Part shown: piece by piece, positions 8,331 through 16,216 of the stretch
Layout: the number at the start of each line of letters is the position of its first letter
Numbering within the stretch: the first letter of the stretch is position 1
Assembly: GCA_002726205.1 (NCBI GenBank)
Contig: PBSL01000048.1
Coordinates: 48,215 to 112,214, forward strand
Reading direction: 5' to 3'
From: Planctomycetaceae bacterium
GTDB taxonomy: Bacteria; Planctomycetota; Planctomycetia; Planctomycetales; Planctomycetaceae
Length of the DNA: 64,000 nt
The notes under the pieces: model-generated
Database searches by the model: none
Seen by the model: the letters and a program-made list of their open reading frames with translations, nothing else
Told to the model about the DNA's origin: nothing
Made by a program: the position numbers and the translations under genes

Positions 8331-9491
8331 GTGCACCCTCGACCACTTTCCGGACTCCGTGTCCTGGACCTGACCCGGGTACTGGCCGGACCGTATTGCA
8401 CCCTGTTGCTGGCGGACCTGGGCGCCGAGGTGGTCAAGATCGAACGGCCCGGTCACGGGGACGACGCGAGATCTTTTGGTCCGTTCCTGGACAGTGGGCA
8501 AAGCGCCTATTTTGCGAGTATCAACCGGGGCAAGAAAAGCATCGCGTTGGATCTCAAGGATGACGCCGACAGGCAGACGTTCCTCGAGATGGTCTCGCAA
8601 ACCGACGTGCTGGTCGAGAACTACCGGGCCGGAGCAATGCAACGCCTCGGACTGGACAACGACACCCTTTGTGGCAAACACCCACGGCTGATCTATGCTT
8701 CGCTTACGGGTTTTGGCCACCAGGGAACCGATACCGACCGTGCCGCCTACGACGTCGTGATCCAGGCGCTGAGCGGCTTGATGAGCATCACGGGCTCCGG
8801 ACCCGGCAACTCGGTCCGCGTGGGAACCTCGATCAGTGATATCCTGACCGGAATTTTCGGCGCCGTGGCGATCCTGGCTGCGGTTCGAGGCCGTGACCAG
8901 ACAGGCAAGGGCACATTCATCGACCTGGCGATGCTCGACTGCACCGTGGCGGCACTGGAGAATGCGGTCAGCCGATTTGCCACAAGCGGTCTGTCGCCTC
9001 TGCCCCTGGGAACACGGCATCCGTCGATCACGCCTTTCCAGGCATTTTCGACCGCCGACGAGCCACTCGTCGTCGCAGCCGGCAACGATGCACTGTGGGC
9101 TGCCCTGTGCGATTGTCTGGAGCGAACCGACCTCGTGGCTGACAACAGGTTCGCCACCAACGAGGATCGCACCAGGAACCAGCAGGCTCTGGAGACCGAA
9201 CTCTCGACCACCTTTGCGACACGAACCGCGTCTGACTGGCTCGAAACACTCTCGGCGGCCGGAATCCCCTCGGCTCCAATCCGTTCGATCGAACAGGTCG
9301 TGGCAGACCCGCACCTCGAGAGCCGGCAGATGTGGCACATGATGAACGACGGCTCCGCCGGGTCCTTTCTGACCGCCGGTTCCCCGTTTCACATGGATGG
9401 CTTTCCACCACCGCTCTCGGACACGATTCCCGGACTTGACCAGCACCGAGAGGAGATCCTGAGCCAATGGCTGGGGACCGACTCATCCTGA
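8331..9491 (+). CDS. CaiB/BaiF (class III) CoA-transferase
   Basis: 386 residues from the GTG at 8331, which has GGAGGA ten bases upstream; an in-frame ATG at 8313 is possible but lacks a ribosome-binding site. The protein reads as a complete class III CoA-transferase: LSGLRVLDLTRVLAGPYCT, LADLGAEVVKIERPGHGDD, SINRGKKSIALDLKDD, DVLVENYRAGAMQRLGLD, LIYASLTGFGHQG, then FIDLAMLDCTVAALEN and a C-terminal AGIPSAPIRSIEQVVADPHL. The family moves CoA between carboxylic acids through aspartyl-CoA intermediates. The specific acids cannot be predicted (formyl/oxalyl, succinyl, carnitine and racemase types look alike). The downstream GNAT gene overlaps its end by 25 bases, so the two are co-transcribed. 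Confidence 0.94.
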   Translation: MHPRPLSGLRVLDLTRVLAGPYCTLLLADLGAEVVKIERPGHGDDARSFGPFLDSGQSAYFASINRGKKSIALDLKDDADRQTFLEMVSQTDVLVENYRAGAMQRLGLDNDTLCGKHPRLIYASLTGFGHQGTDTDRAAYDVVIQALSGLMSITGSGPGNSVRVGTSISDILTGIFGAVAILAAVRGRDQTGKGTFIDLAMLDCTVAALENAVSRFATSGLSPLPLGTRHPSITPFQAFSTADEPLVVAAGNDALWAALCDCLERTDLVADNRFATNEDRTRNQQALETELSTTFATRTASDWLETLSAAGIPSAPIRSIEQVVADPHLESRQMWHMMNDGSAGSFLTAGSPFHMDGFPPPLSDTIPGLDQHREEILSQWLGTDSS

Positions 9492-10105
9492 GAGTCGCTT
9501 CGCTTGGCGAGGCCGATGAGCTCGCACAACTGGAAGCGGCCTGCTGGCCCGCTGGCCTGGCGGCCACGGCCGAGCAGATCGCCGCCAGGATCACCGCCTA
9601 TGCCGACGGCCAATGGGTGGCTTCTGATCGCGACCGCCCCGTCGGCTACAGTTCCGCTCAACGAATCACTTTCGCCCCGCTGGACCAGCGTCCGTTGCGC
9701 TACGACGCTCTGACCGACGCCGACCGATTCACACGGACGCACGTCCCAACCGGACCGGTCTACCAACTCGTCGGCGTGTCGGTGCATCCCGAGGCACGTG
9801 GACAGCGAATCGGTCGTCAATTGATCGACCACCAGGTCACCCGCGCCTGGAGCCTTCCCGGAGTTCAGCGCGTTCTCGGCTTCACTCGCCCGACAGGCAG
9901 GCAGGCCGCTCCCGAGTTGCCGTTGGACGACTACGTCCGAACTCAGGGCGACCGATTACCCACCGACGCGGTTCTGGAGTTTCACCTGGCCGCCGGAGCC
10001 GTCATCGTATCGATGCACGAGGAGTTTCGCGAGATCGACGAAGAGTGCCTGGGGGCAGGGGTCCTGATCGAATATCTTCCCGACTCTTCCGATCCGAAGT
10101 CCTGA
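9467..10105 (+). CDS. GNAT family N-acetyltransferase
   Basis: 212 residues from the ATG at 9467, inside the end of the CoA-transferase gene, with AGGAG 11 bases upstream. The GNAT acetyl-CoA loop is visible as LVGVSVHPEARGQRIGRQLIDHQV (motif A, R-G-x-R-I-G form), preceded by a beta-bulge strand VYQLVG, and followed by VLGFTRPTGRQ. The C-terminal segment DAVLEFHLAAGAVIVSMHEEFREIDEE resembles the part of GNAT proteins that closes the active site. The 25-base overlap suggests translational coupling with the CoA-transferase, so a shared pathway for an acyl-CoA is plausible but only inferred. Confidence 0.88.
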   Translation: MAGDRLILRVASLGEADELAQLEAACWPAGLAATAEQIAARITAYADGQWVASDRDRPVGYSSAQRITFAPLDQRPLRYDALTDADRFTRTHVPTGPVYQLVGVSVHPEARGQRIGRQLIDHQVTRAWSLPGVQRVLGFTRPTGRQAAPELPLDDYVRTQGDRLPTDAVLEFHLAAGAVIVSMHEEFREIDEECLGAGVLIEYLPDSSDPKS

Positions 10106-10163
10106 CGATAAGATACAGCCTCGTCAGATTGACCGGGGTCACAACTCAATCCGGAGCACACGG

Positions 10164-10457
10164 ATGTCCGCCAACGAGCACAAGCCCGATGATGCTGCCA
10201 TCGAACAGGCGGTCCACAAAGTCGCAGAAGCGTTGGAGTGTGGCCGCCCACGATCGTCGGTCGCACTGGACCTGGTCGCTGAAGGATGGGGAGAAGCCGA
10301 GGCAATGACTTTCGTCACGGACGTCGATTCTCAACTCAAGGAACAACCCGCCGCCAGCAGCGGCAGCGGTGCCATGGGATGGATTGTCTGGATCGGCATC
10401 CTCGGGTTGATCAATTTCCTGAGCTGGGCCTTCGACTGGCCGTTCTGGCTCTACTAG
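10164..10457 (+). CDS. Small hypothetical protein with one C-terminal membrane helix
   Basis: 97 residues from an ATG with GGAG seven bases upstream. The first two thirds are acidic and helical in appearance (DDAAIEQAVHKVAEALECGR, then VALDLVAEGWGEAEAMTFVTDV), and the last third has a Gly/Ser linker (ASSGSGAMG) and a single hydrophobic helix rich in Trp (WIVWIGILGLINFLSWAFDW) ending in a short tail. It therefore looks tail-anchored. No family recognised. It sits 58 bp after the GNAT gene and 44 bp before the isoprenylcysteine methyltransferase-like gene on the same strand. Confidence 0.6.
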   Translation: MSANEHKPDDAAIEQAVHKVAEALECGRPRSSVALDLVAEGWGEAEAMTFVTDVDSQLKEQPAASSGSGAMGWIVWIGILGLINFLSWAFDWPFWLY

Positions 10458-10501
10458 CCCAAAGCGGTTCTCGAGTCGCCCACCCCAGTCCGTGTGTTGG
10501 C

Positions 10502-11089
10502 ATGCCACCTCCCCCACGTTTCCTAGAGATTCTCGCCGGGCTTTCCGTGTTGGCGTCCGCCCTGTTTTCTCTCGACGAGTGGACTCCCCAGCGAGGCCTT
10601 GTCGCCGCTGTCCAGATTGCCGTGGGCGGCCTGTTGCTGTTACGCCGCCCGCTTCGCCAGGCGGCCACACCTCGCCAGATCCTGGCCTGCCTTCCGGCAC
10701 TCCTTGTCGGTGCCACCGGCCTGGCCCTGGCGGGACCGCCTGGCGAGTGGGGCTTCCCGGAAACCGTCCTGTTCGGCGTTGGCACGACAATCACGTTGAC
10801 CTCATTTCTTGTCCTGGGACGCAGTTTCGGTGTTCTCCCGGCTGCACGCAATCCGGTAACCAGCGGCCCTTACCGGTGTGTCCGTCACCCGGCCTACGTC
10901 GGGCAGTTGCTGATGCTCACCGCCTGTGGATTCAGCGGCTCGATGTTGGTCGGGCTTGCCGTGCCAACGTTCGTGATTCCCCTGCTTGTCCTGCGAATCC
11001 GGGCCGAAGAACAACTGCTGAACAATTGGGCCGATTATCGCGACTACACGCGACGGGTACGCTGGCGGATTTGCCCTTTAGTCTGGTAG
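10502..11089 (+). CDS. Isoprenylcysteine carboxyl methyltransferase family membrane protein
   Basis: 195 residues from the ATG at 10502. Four or five hydrophobic segments are visible, and the C-terminal half has the ICMT/PEMT signature: NPVTSGPYRCVRHPAYVGQLL (the G-P-Y-x-x-x-R-H-P-x-Y motif that binds S-adenosylmethionine), RIRAEEQLL (the conserved E-E pair) and a terminal DYRDYTRRVRWRICP. Bacterial members are small integral-membrane methyltransferases acting on lipid-like or unknown acceptors; protein prenylation is not expected here. Same strand as the preceding small membrane protein and upstream of the VWA genes. Confidence 0.85.
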   Translation: MPPPPRFLEILAGLSVLASALFSLDEWTPQRGLVAAVQIAVGGLLLLRRPLRQAATPRQILACLPALLVGATGLALAGPPGEWGFPETVLFGVGTTITLTSFLVLGRSFGVLPAARNPVTSGPYRCVRHPAYVGQLLMLTACGFSGSMLVGLAVPTFVIPLLVLRIRAEEQLLNNWADYRDYTRRVRWRICPLVW

Positions 11090-11113
11090 AGGCCGTTGGC
11101 AACTGAACCGCAG

Positions 11114-11142
11114 TTGTCCAGTGTCACGCCCCGAACTAGACT
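11114..11142 (+). promoter_or_regulatory. Possible sigma-70 promoter for the tandem VWA genes
   Basis: TTGTCC at 11114-11119 and TAGACT at 11137-11142 with a 17-base spacer, each 4/6 to the consensus. A transcript from here would begin near 11149, about 95 bases before the GTG start chosen for the first VWA gene. Weak motif match. Confidence 0.35.
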
Positions 11143-11243
11143 ATAGGGAAGGGTGCTGCCGATTCGCGTGCACCGAATGTGGTCCCGAGCTGACCGGAAA
11201 CAGCCCGGGCCACGGCATTGGGCCAACATCAAGGAACCCGACC

Positions 11244-13184
11244 GTGAGTAACGCTCGCAAGGCTTCACAAGCCGAGGCCGTGTTGCAGGAAGCAGACGGC
11301 GGTGCCGGACTTGTCACTCCCCGAGAACGACCGGCCTGGGTGATGAGCCTGGCGGTGCATGTCGGTGGCCTGCTCCTGCTGGCCAGCCTGACACATGTCA
11401 CGCTCTCCAGCCAGGATTTCGACCCGGTCGACAGTGTGTTCCAGGAGTTCGACCCGGACGACTACAGTTTTGACACGGTCGTCGTCGAGACGCTGGGCAA
11501 CCAGAGCGACATCGACGATCCCAGCCCGTCCCAGGCCGCCTCAACCACGCTCAGCAAGACACCCCAGCAGGAGTTCCAAGAGCGATTGGACGAGAAAGTC
11601 CTGACCGTCAAGCAGACCCCGACGGCCGAGATTCCACTGCCACCGGAAAATGAATTCGCCGACGTGGTCGATGTCCAGGGCCAGACCGAGAACCCGGGAG
11701 GGATCGACGGTGCCGTTGACCGCATGGCCGTTGAAATCGACCGCTCGCTCCAGGCCAAGAAAACGCTCGTGATCTGGCTGTTCGATGAATCCGGATCAAT
11801 GGCTCCACTCCGGAATGCGATCGCAGATCGTGTCGAGGCGATCTACAAACAACTGGGAGCCCTCAAGGACAACGACAGCGACAGCGACCGGCGACCACTG
11901 AAGACAGCCGTCGTCGGCTACAGTGACAAGACAACCATCTACACCCCCAAGCCCATCGATGATGCCGGTACGATCGTGAAGACGATCAGAGCCATCAAGT
12001 CGGCCAAGTCGCCCGACGAGAACGTCTTCACCGCCGTTGCACAGGTGAGCAACAAGTGGCTGAGCTACCGTCGACGAATGGGTTACAACGTGATGGTCGT
12101 GGTCGTCACTGATGAGCGGGGCACCGATTATGGTGCCGACGGCTCGGCGCTGGAAAAAGTGATCCGCCAGGTCCGCACCAACGGAATCCGCGTCTACTGC
12201 ATCGGCAACGCGGCGGTGTTCGGACGTGAACACGGATACGTCAGCTACACGTTTGCCGACGGCTTTACCGACGAGTTCCCCGTCGACCAGGGACCCGAAT
12301 CGGTCATGATGGAACGCATGGCACTGCCGTTCTGGGGAACTCGAGGGTTCGGCCGCTACCAGATGTCGTCGGGATACGGGCCCTATGCTCTGAACCGGTT
12401 GTGCTCGGAGAGCAAGGGCATCTACCTGATCGCCAACGAGGGCAAGGGGGCCAAGTTCAACCAGGCAGTGATGAGAGGCTATCGTCCCGACTACCGCCCG
12501 ATCCGAATGTATGTCAAGGACCTGGAAAAGAACCTGGCCAAACGCAGCCTGGTCCGCGCCGCGACGCTCACCCGGGAAAAACGGATCCCGGTCCTCGGTC
12601 TGACCTTCAATGCCGAGAATGACAACGTCCTGCGGCGGGTGGTCACCGAGGCCCAAAAACCCGTCGCCGAACTCGATTTTCGTCTCAAGCAACTCCAGTT
12701 TGAACTCGAAGCCGGTGAAGCCGAACGCGGCAAGTTGACCCAACCGCGATGGCAGGCCGGTTTTGATCTCGCCCTGGGCCGCGTGTTGGCAATGAGAGTC
12801 CGGGCGTTTGGCTACAATGTGGTCCTGGCCCAGATGAAGAGCCAGCCGAAGGTATTCCAGAAGAAGGACAGCAACATCTGGCGACTGAAAGCCGACCGTG
12901 AAATCACCAGCGGCGGTGCCGTCAAGAAACTGCACAAGAAGGCCCGCGAATACCTCAATCGTGTTGTCGATCAGCACGCCGGCACGCCCTGGGCGCTGCT
13001 GGCCGAACGCGAACTCAGCACCCCGATGGGGTGGGTCTGGGTCGAAGGAAACCGCCCGGCCACCTCCAGTGGCAATCGCAAAGCCGCCAACGACCCCAAC
13101 CGTGTCTTGTTTGTCGTTGATCCCAAGACGGGCAAGAAGAAGCGGGTCATGCCGAACAAGCCACGACCGCGCCCGCCGCTGTAG
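11244..13184 (+). CDS. Membrane-anchored VWA-domain protein (first of a tandem pair)
   Basis: 646 residues from the GTG at 11244, preceded by AAGGA; the frame is open further upstream but without a good start. A single signal-anchor helix lies at about 31-52 (WVMSLAVHVGGLLLLASLTHV). An acidic linker follows, then a von Willebrand factor A domain from about 172 to 350: LVIWLFDESGSM supplies the DxSxS MIDAS motif, NVMVVVVTDERGTD the strand with the second metal-site Asp. The C-terminal 250 residues are helical and charged and end with a stretch reading QHAGTPWALLAERELSTPMGW. Predicted topology is short cytoplasmic tail and large periplasmic domain. The downstream gene shares this plan and the GTPWA element, so the pair arose by duplication. 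Role unknown. Confidence 0.88.
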   Translation: MSNARKASQAEAVLQEADGGAGLVTPRERPAWVMSLAVHVGGLLLLASLTHVTLSSQDFDPVDSVFQEFDPDDYSFDTVVVETLGNQSDIDDPSPSQAASTTLSKTPQQEFQERLDEKVLTVKQTPTAEIPLPPENEFADVVDVQGQTENPGGIDGAVDRMAVEIDRSLQAKKTLVIWLFDESGSMAPLRNAIADRVEAIYKQLGALKDNDSDSDRRPLKTAVVGYSDKTTIYTPKPIDDAGTIVKTIRAIKSAKSPDENVFTAVAQVSNKWLSYRRRMGYNVMVVVVTDERGTDYGADGSALEKVIRQVRTNGIRVYCIGNAAVFGREHGYVSYTFADGFTDEFPVDQGPESVMMERMALPFWGTRGFGRYQMSSGYGPYALNRLCSESKGIYLIANEGKGAKFNQAVMRGYRPDYRPIRMYVKDLEKNLAKRSLVRAATLTREKRIPVLGLTFNAENDNVLRRVVTEAQKPVAELDFRLKQLQFELEAGEAERGKLTQPRWQAGFDLALGRVLAMRVRAFGYNVVLAQMKSQPKVFQKKDSNIWRLKADREITSGGAVKKLHKKAREYLNRVVDQHAGTPWALLAERELSTPMGWVWVEGNRPATSSGNRKAANDPNRVLFVVDPKTGKKKRVMPNKPRPRPPL

Positions 13185-13218
13185 ACCCCTCACTCACCGC
13201 TCAGTCAACGGCAATCTC

Positions 13219-15147
13219 ATGCAATCGGCCACCCGCAGCCTTCCGGCGTTTTCGACATCAATTGTCGTTCATGGCGTCGTGCTTCTCGCCCTCGCGGTGC
13301 TCAAGTACGACCTGCTTCCCAACGTCCCCGACGTGATTGTCGAAACACTTTTCAGCGAAGAACGGGACCAGGAGCACTTCGCCAAGGAGCTCGAAGAACA
13401 AACCGAGATCTCGGAAACGCAGAACTTCAATGCCGGGGGAGTCGTCTCGACGACCATCGGCGGTGCTGGTTCGATCCAGGTGGCCAAGACAAACATCGAG
13501 GCATCCGAGAGCCTGCAGGAACCGGAAGTCGAGGTCAACATCAGTGACGTCAACCTCCCGGGCCAGGAATTCCTCGGCGAGGATCTCGGTGTCGGAGAAG
13601 TCAACGGTGAGGTCGGCGCCGTCGTCGAGGGTTACGGGGCGGCACTGAGCCGAATTACCCAGGAACTGATTCGCCTGATGCGAGATCAGAAGGTCCTGGT
13701 CGTCTGGCTGTTCGACGAATCCGAGAGCATGAAGGATGACCAGAAGGAAATCGCCACCGAATTCCACAAGGTCTACGAGGAACTGGGGATCCAGCAGTCG
13801 AGCGACGAGGGTCTCAAGAAGAAGGGCGAAGTCCTGACGACATCGATCCTCGGATTCGGCAACACGATCCACGTGCTCACACCGCAACCGACCGGCGACG
13901 TCAAGAAGATCCAGCAAGCGATTCACCGCATCGGCATCGACCGCTCCGGCAACGAGAACATGTGCCAATCGATCGCCGCCGCACTCGACCAGTTCACACC
14001 ACTGGCCCGCAAACAGAAGCGTCAGCTCATCCTCGTGGTCGTCAGCGACGAATCCCCCACCGACAACGCACAAATCGAACAGGCGATCGTACGAGTGAAG
14101 AAGGCCGCCGCACCAATCTACATCCTCGGACGCGAGGCGATCTTCGGGTATCCCTTCGCGCGGCTGAGATGGAAGGATCCTGTTTACGGACTCAATCACT
14201 GGGTCCGAATCGACCGCGGCCCCGAAACGGCCTATCCCGAGTGCTTGCAGTACGACGGAATGCATGCCCGCTGGGATTCCTTCTCCAGTGGTTTTGGCCC
14301 CTACGCCCATGTCCGACTGGCCAAGCACAGCGGCGGGATCTTCTTCATGCTTCCGGGAGAAGAAGAGGCGTTGGATGGTCCGGGAGCTCACGAGGACCGA
14401 CGCTTTGCCGCTTTGGCGATGAAGGAGTACGAGCCATTGCTCCTGGCCCGTCGCGAATACGCTCAGCAGGTATTGAGCAGTCCCTTTCGCACGGTGATTT
14501 CCAACATCATCGCCAGACTCAATCCCAACAAGTATCCCCAGATCCCAAGAAATGACCCCAAGCTGAACATCCAGCGACACCACTACTCGATCGAACCTGC
14601 CAAGTTCCGTGGCCAGGCCCGCGAGGCAGGGCAGCGAACCGTCCGGGCGATGGCACTACTCAGCGAGGCGATCGCCTTGCTCGACAAGAATGACCCCCTC
14701 CGCGCCGGCGAGGACTCGCAACGCTGGCGGGCCAACTTCGACCTGATCCGGGCACAGTGCTACGCCTACCGTGTCCGCCTGTTCCAGTTCCTGTTGGTTC
14801 TCGACCAACACGCCGTCGACTTCCCGAAGCCAAAGGGTGCCAAGACCAACCGGTGGCATTTCAATCGTTCCCGGCAGATGCGGACTCCCAACGAGGCGCA
14901 GTACAAGCGTGTCCAGGCACAGTTCAAGACCAAGAAAAAACGGGACGTCTTCCTCGAGGCACTCAAGGCACAACAGACCAGAGCCACGCAGCTCTACGAG
15001 CTGGTCGTCTCCGAACACCCCGGAACGCCCTGGGCCCGTCGTGCCAACTGGGAACTCAAGGCCGGTTATGGAATGAGCGTCCACGAGGGTTTTCATGACC
15101 CGCGTTACCGCGATGTCGGCACCCGCATCAAGGTGCCGAAGTTCTAG
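13219..15147 (+). CDS. Membrane-anchored VWA-domain protein (second of a tandem pair)
   Basis: 642 residues from the ATG at 13219. A signal-anchor helix is at about 9-28 (FSTSIVVHGVVLLALAVLKY), followed by an acidic region with Glu-rich segments and a VWA domain from about 158 to 345: LVVWLFDESESM provides the DxSxS MIDAS motif and QLILVVVSDESPTD the second acidic strand. The C-terminal region ends with EHPGTPWARRANWELKAGYGM, closely paralleling the end of the upstream gene. The gap to that gene is 34 bp, so they form one transcript. The stop overlaps the stop of the convergent transporter gene by four bases. Function is unknown; substrate-binding or complex-assembly roles are typical of VWA domains. 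Confidence 0.88.
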   Translation: MQSATRSLPAFSTSIVVHGVVLLALAVLKYDLLPNVPDVIVETLFSEERDQEHFAKELEEQTEISETQNFNAGGVVSTTIGGAGSIQVAKTNIEASESLQEPEVEVNISDVNLPGQEFLGEDLGVGEVNGEVGAVVEGYGAALSRITQELIRLMRDQKVLVVWLFDESESMKDDQKEIATEFHKVYEELGIQQSSDEGLKKKGEVLTTSILGFGNTIHVLTPQPTGDVKKIQQAIHRIGIDRSGNENMCQSIAAALDQFTPLARKQKRQLILVVVSDESPTDNAQIEQAIVRVKKAAAPIYILGREAIFGYPFARLRWKDPVYGLNHWVRIDRGPETAYPECLQYDGMHARWDSFSSGFGPYAHVRLAKHSGGIFFMLPGEEEALDGPGAHEDRRFAALAMKEYEPLLLARREYAQQVLSSPFRTVISNIIARLNPNKYPQIPRNDPKLNIQRHHYSIEPAKFRGQAREAGQRTVRAMALLSEAIALLDKNDPLRAGEDSQRWRANFDLIRAQCYAYRVRLFQFLLVLDQHAVDFPKPKGAKTNRWHFNRSRQMRTPNEAQYKRVQAQFKTKKKRDVFLEALKAQQTRATQLYELVVSEHPGTPWARRANWELKAGYGMSVHEGFHDPRYRDVGTRIKVPKF

Positions 15148-16205
15148 CCGCCTGTCGCGTCGACACGGTCGGTGGGCTGATCATCGGTTTCCGGACCCGA
15201 ACACTCTTCACCGGGTGCACTCGCGGCGATGCGATCGGCGATGATCGTGTCGACAAACAGCTGGGTGGCGTGAAACATCAGCATCGGAAACACGGCAAAC
15301 GGAAATCTGCCGCCTCCGAACATCTCGGGGCTCGTCGCCAGGTAAACACCGATCGGCAAGGTCTTCTGGCTGCTGCCGAACAGGACCGCGATCCGGTCCT
15401 CCCGCGAAAGACCCAGGACACTGGCCCCGACAGCCCCCGCGGCCATGGCGGCCAGGTGCAGGCCCAGGCAGCAGGCCCAGACCACTGCAATCGCCCCGGC
15501 ACCGATCCCACCGGCCCCCAGTTGTGGCCCGGCCTTCAGGGCTGCTGCGGTGAAGACGAGTATCAAGATCAACCCTTGTGCGGCCATCCCAATCCGCGGC
15601 TTCTGGGCAACCGCGAACTCCCGAGCCGTCGGGATCATCCGACAGGCTTGTCCGAGTATCGTCGGCACGAGGACCACGCCCAGGAGTCGAGTCACCATCG
15701 AACTGACTCCGAGTTCGACATCGCCGGCATTTTCGGCACCTCGAAGTGCCAGGTTCAACCAGAACGGTGTCACCACAAAGCAAAGCGTGTTGGTCAGCAA
15801 TGTGGTCAACAACGACACCGCATCGTTCCCGCCGGCCTTGCGCGTCCAGACCGAGACCGCGGCCAGCGTGCAGGGAACGCTGGCGGCAATCATCAGTCCC
15901 ACCTCGAAGCTGGGATCCTGCTGCAGACTCATCAACCCCAAGGCAGCCAGCGGAATCGCCCCCGAATTGATCACCGAGGCACAGAGAACCGGGCTGGGAA
16001 ACCGCACGGACGCCCGCAGCTTGGCGCTGTCGAGACTGAAGGCCATCAGAAACAAGACCACCCGCGTGATCCACTTCGCGTCGATATAACCGGACAACCG
16101 CTCGACGAGCTCTGGTGGAAGTGTCACACCGATGCCAAGCCCGCTGCCCACCAGGGCAACCAGGCCGACCAGGAACCAGTGTTTCTTGAGGAACGCGACG
16201 GTCAT
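15144..16205 (-). CDS. Bile acid:sodium symporter (SBF-like) family transporter
   Basis: 353 residues from the ATG at 16205, with about nine or ten hydrophobic segments spread over the whole length, starting with FLVGLVALVGSGLGIGVTLP. Family-like features are the KWITRVVLFLMAFSLD segment after helix 1, a helix-break segment ASVPCTLAAVSVWTRKAGGNDAVSLL, and SSQKTLPIGVYLA near residue 290, the position of the second crossover motif in SBF/BASS proteins (PF13593-like). Such transporters couple uptake of organic anions to Na+ or H+. The substrate is unknown. The gene is convergent with the VWA pair (stop codons overlap) and follows the degenerate transglutaminase gene by 11 bp in the opposite order on the same strand, so the two may share a transcript. 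Confidence 0.87.
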   Translation of the reverse strand: MTVAFLKKHWFLVGLVALVGSGLGIGVTLPPELVERLSGYIDAKWITRVVLFLMAFSLDSAKLRASVRFPSPVLCASVINSGAIPLAALGLMSLQQDPSFEVGLMIAASVPCTLAAVSVWTRKAGGNDAVSLLTTLLTNTLCFVVTPFWLNLALRGAENAGDVELGVSSMVTRLLGVVLVPTILGQACRMIPTAREFAVAQKPRIGMAAQGLILILVFTAAALKAGPQLGAGGIGAGAIAVVWACCLGLHLAAMAAGAVGASVLGLSREDRIAVLFGSSQKTLPIGVYLATSPEMFGGGRFPFAVFPMLMFHATQLFVDTIIADRIAASAPGEECSGPETDDQPTDRVDATGG

Positions 16206-16216
16206 AAAGGGCCACG

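Noticed and set aside
11796..13193. 465-codon minus-strand frame over the first VWA gene
   Set aside because: The plus-strand frame has a clear VWA domain and start; the minus frame has no motif.
13258..14583. 441-codon minus-strand frame over the second VWA gene
   Set aside because: Antisense to the second VWA gene; no family signature and no plausible start.
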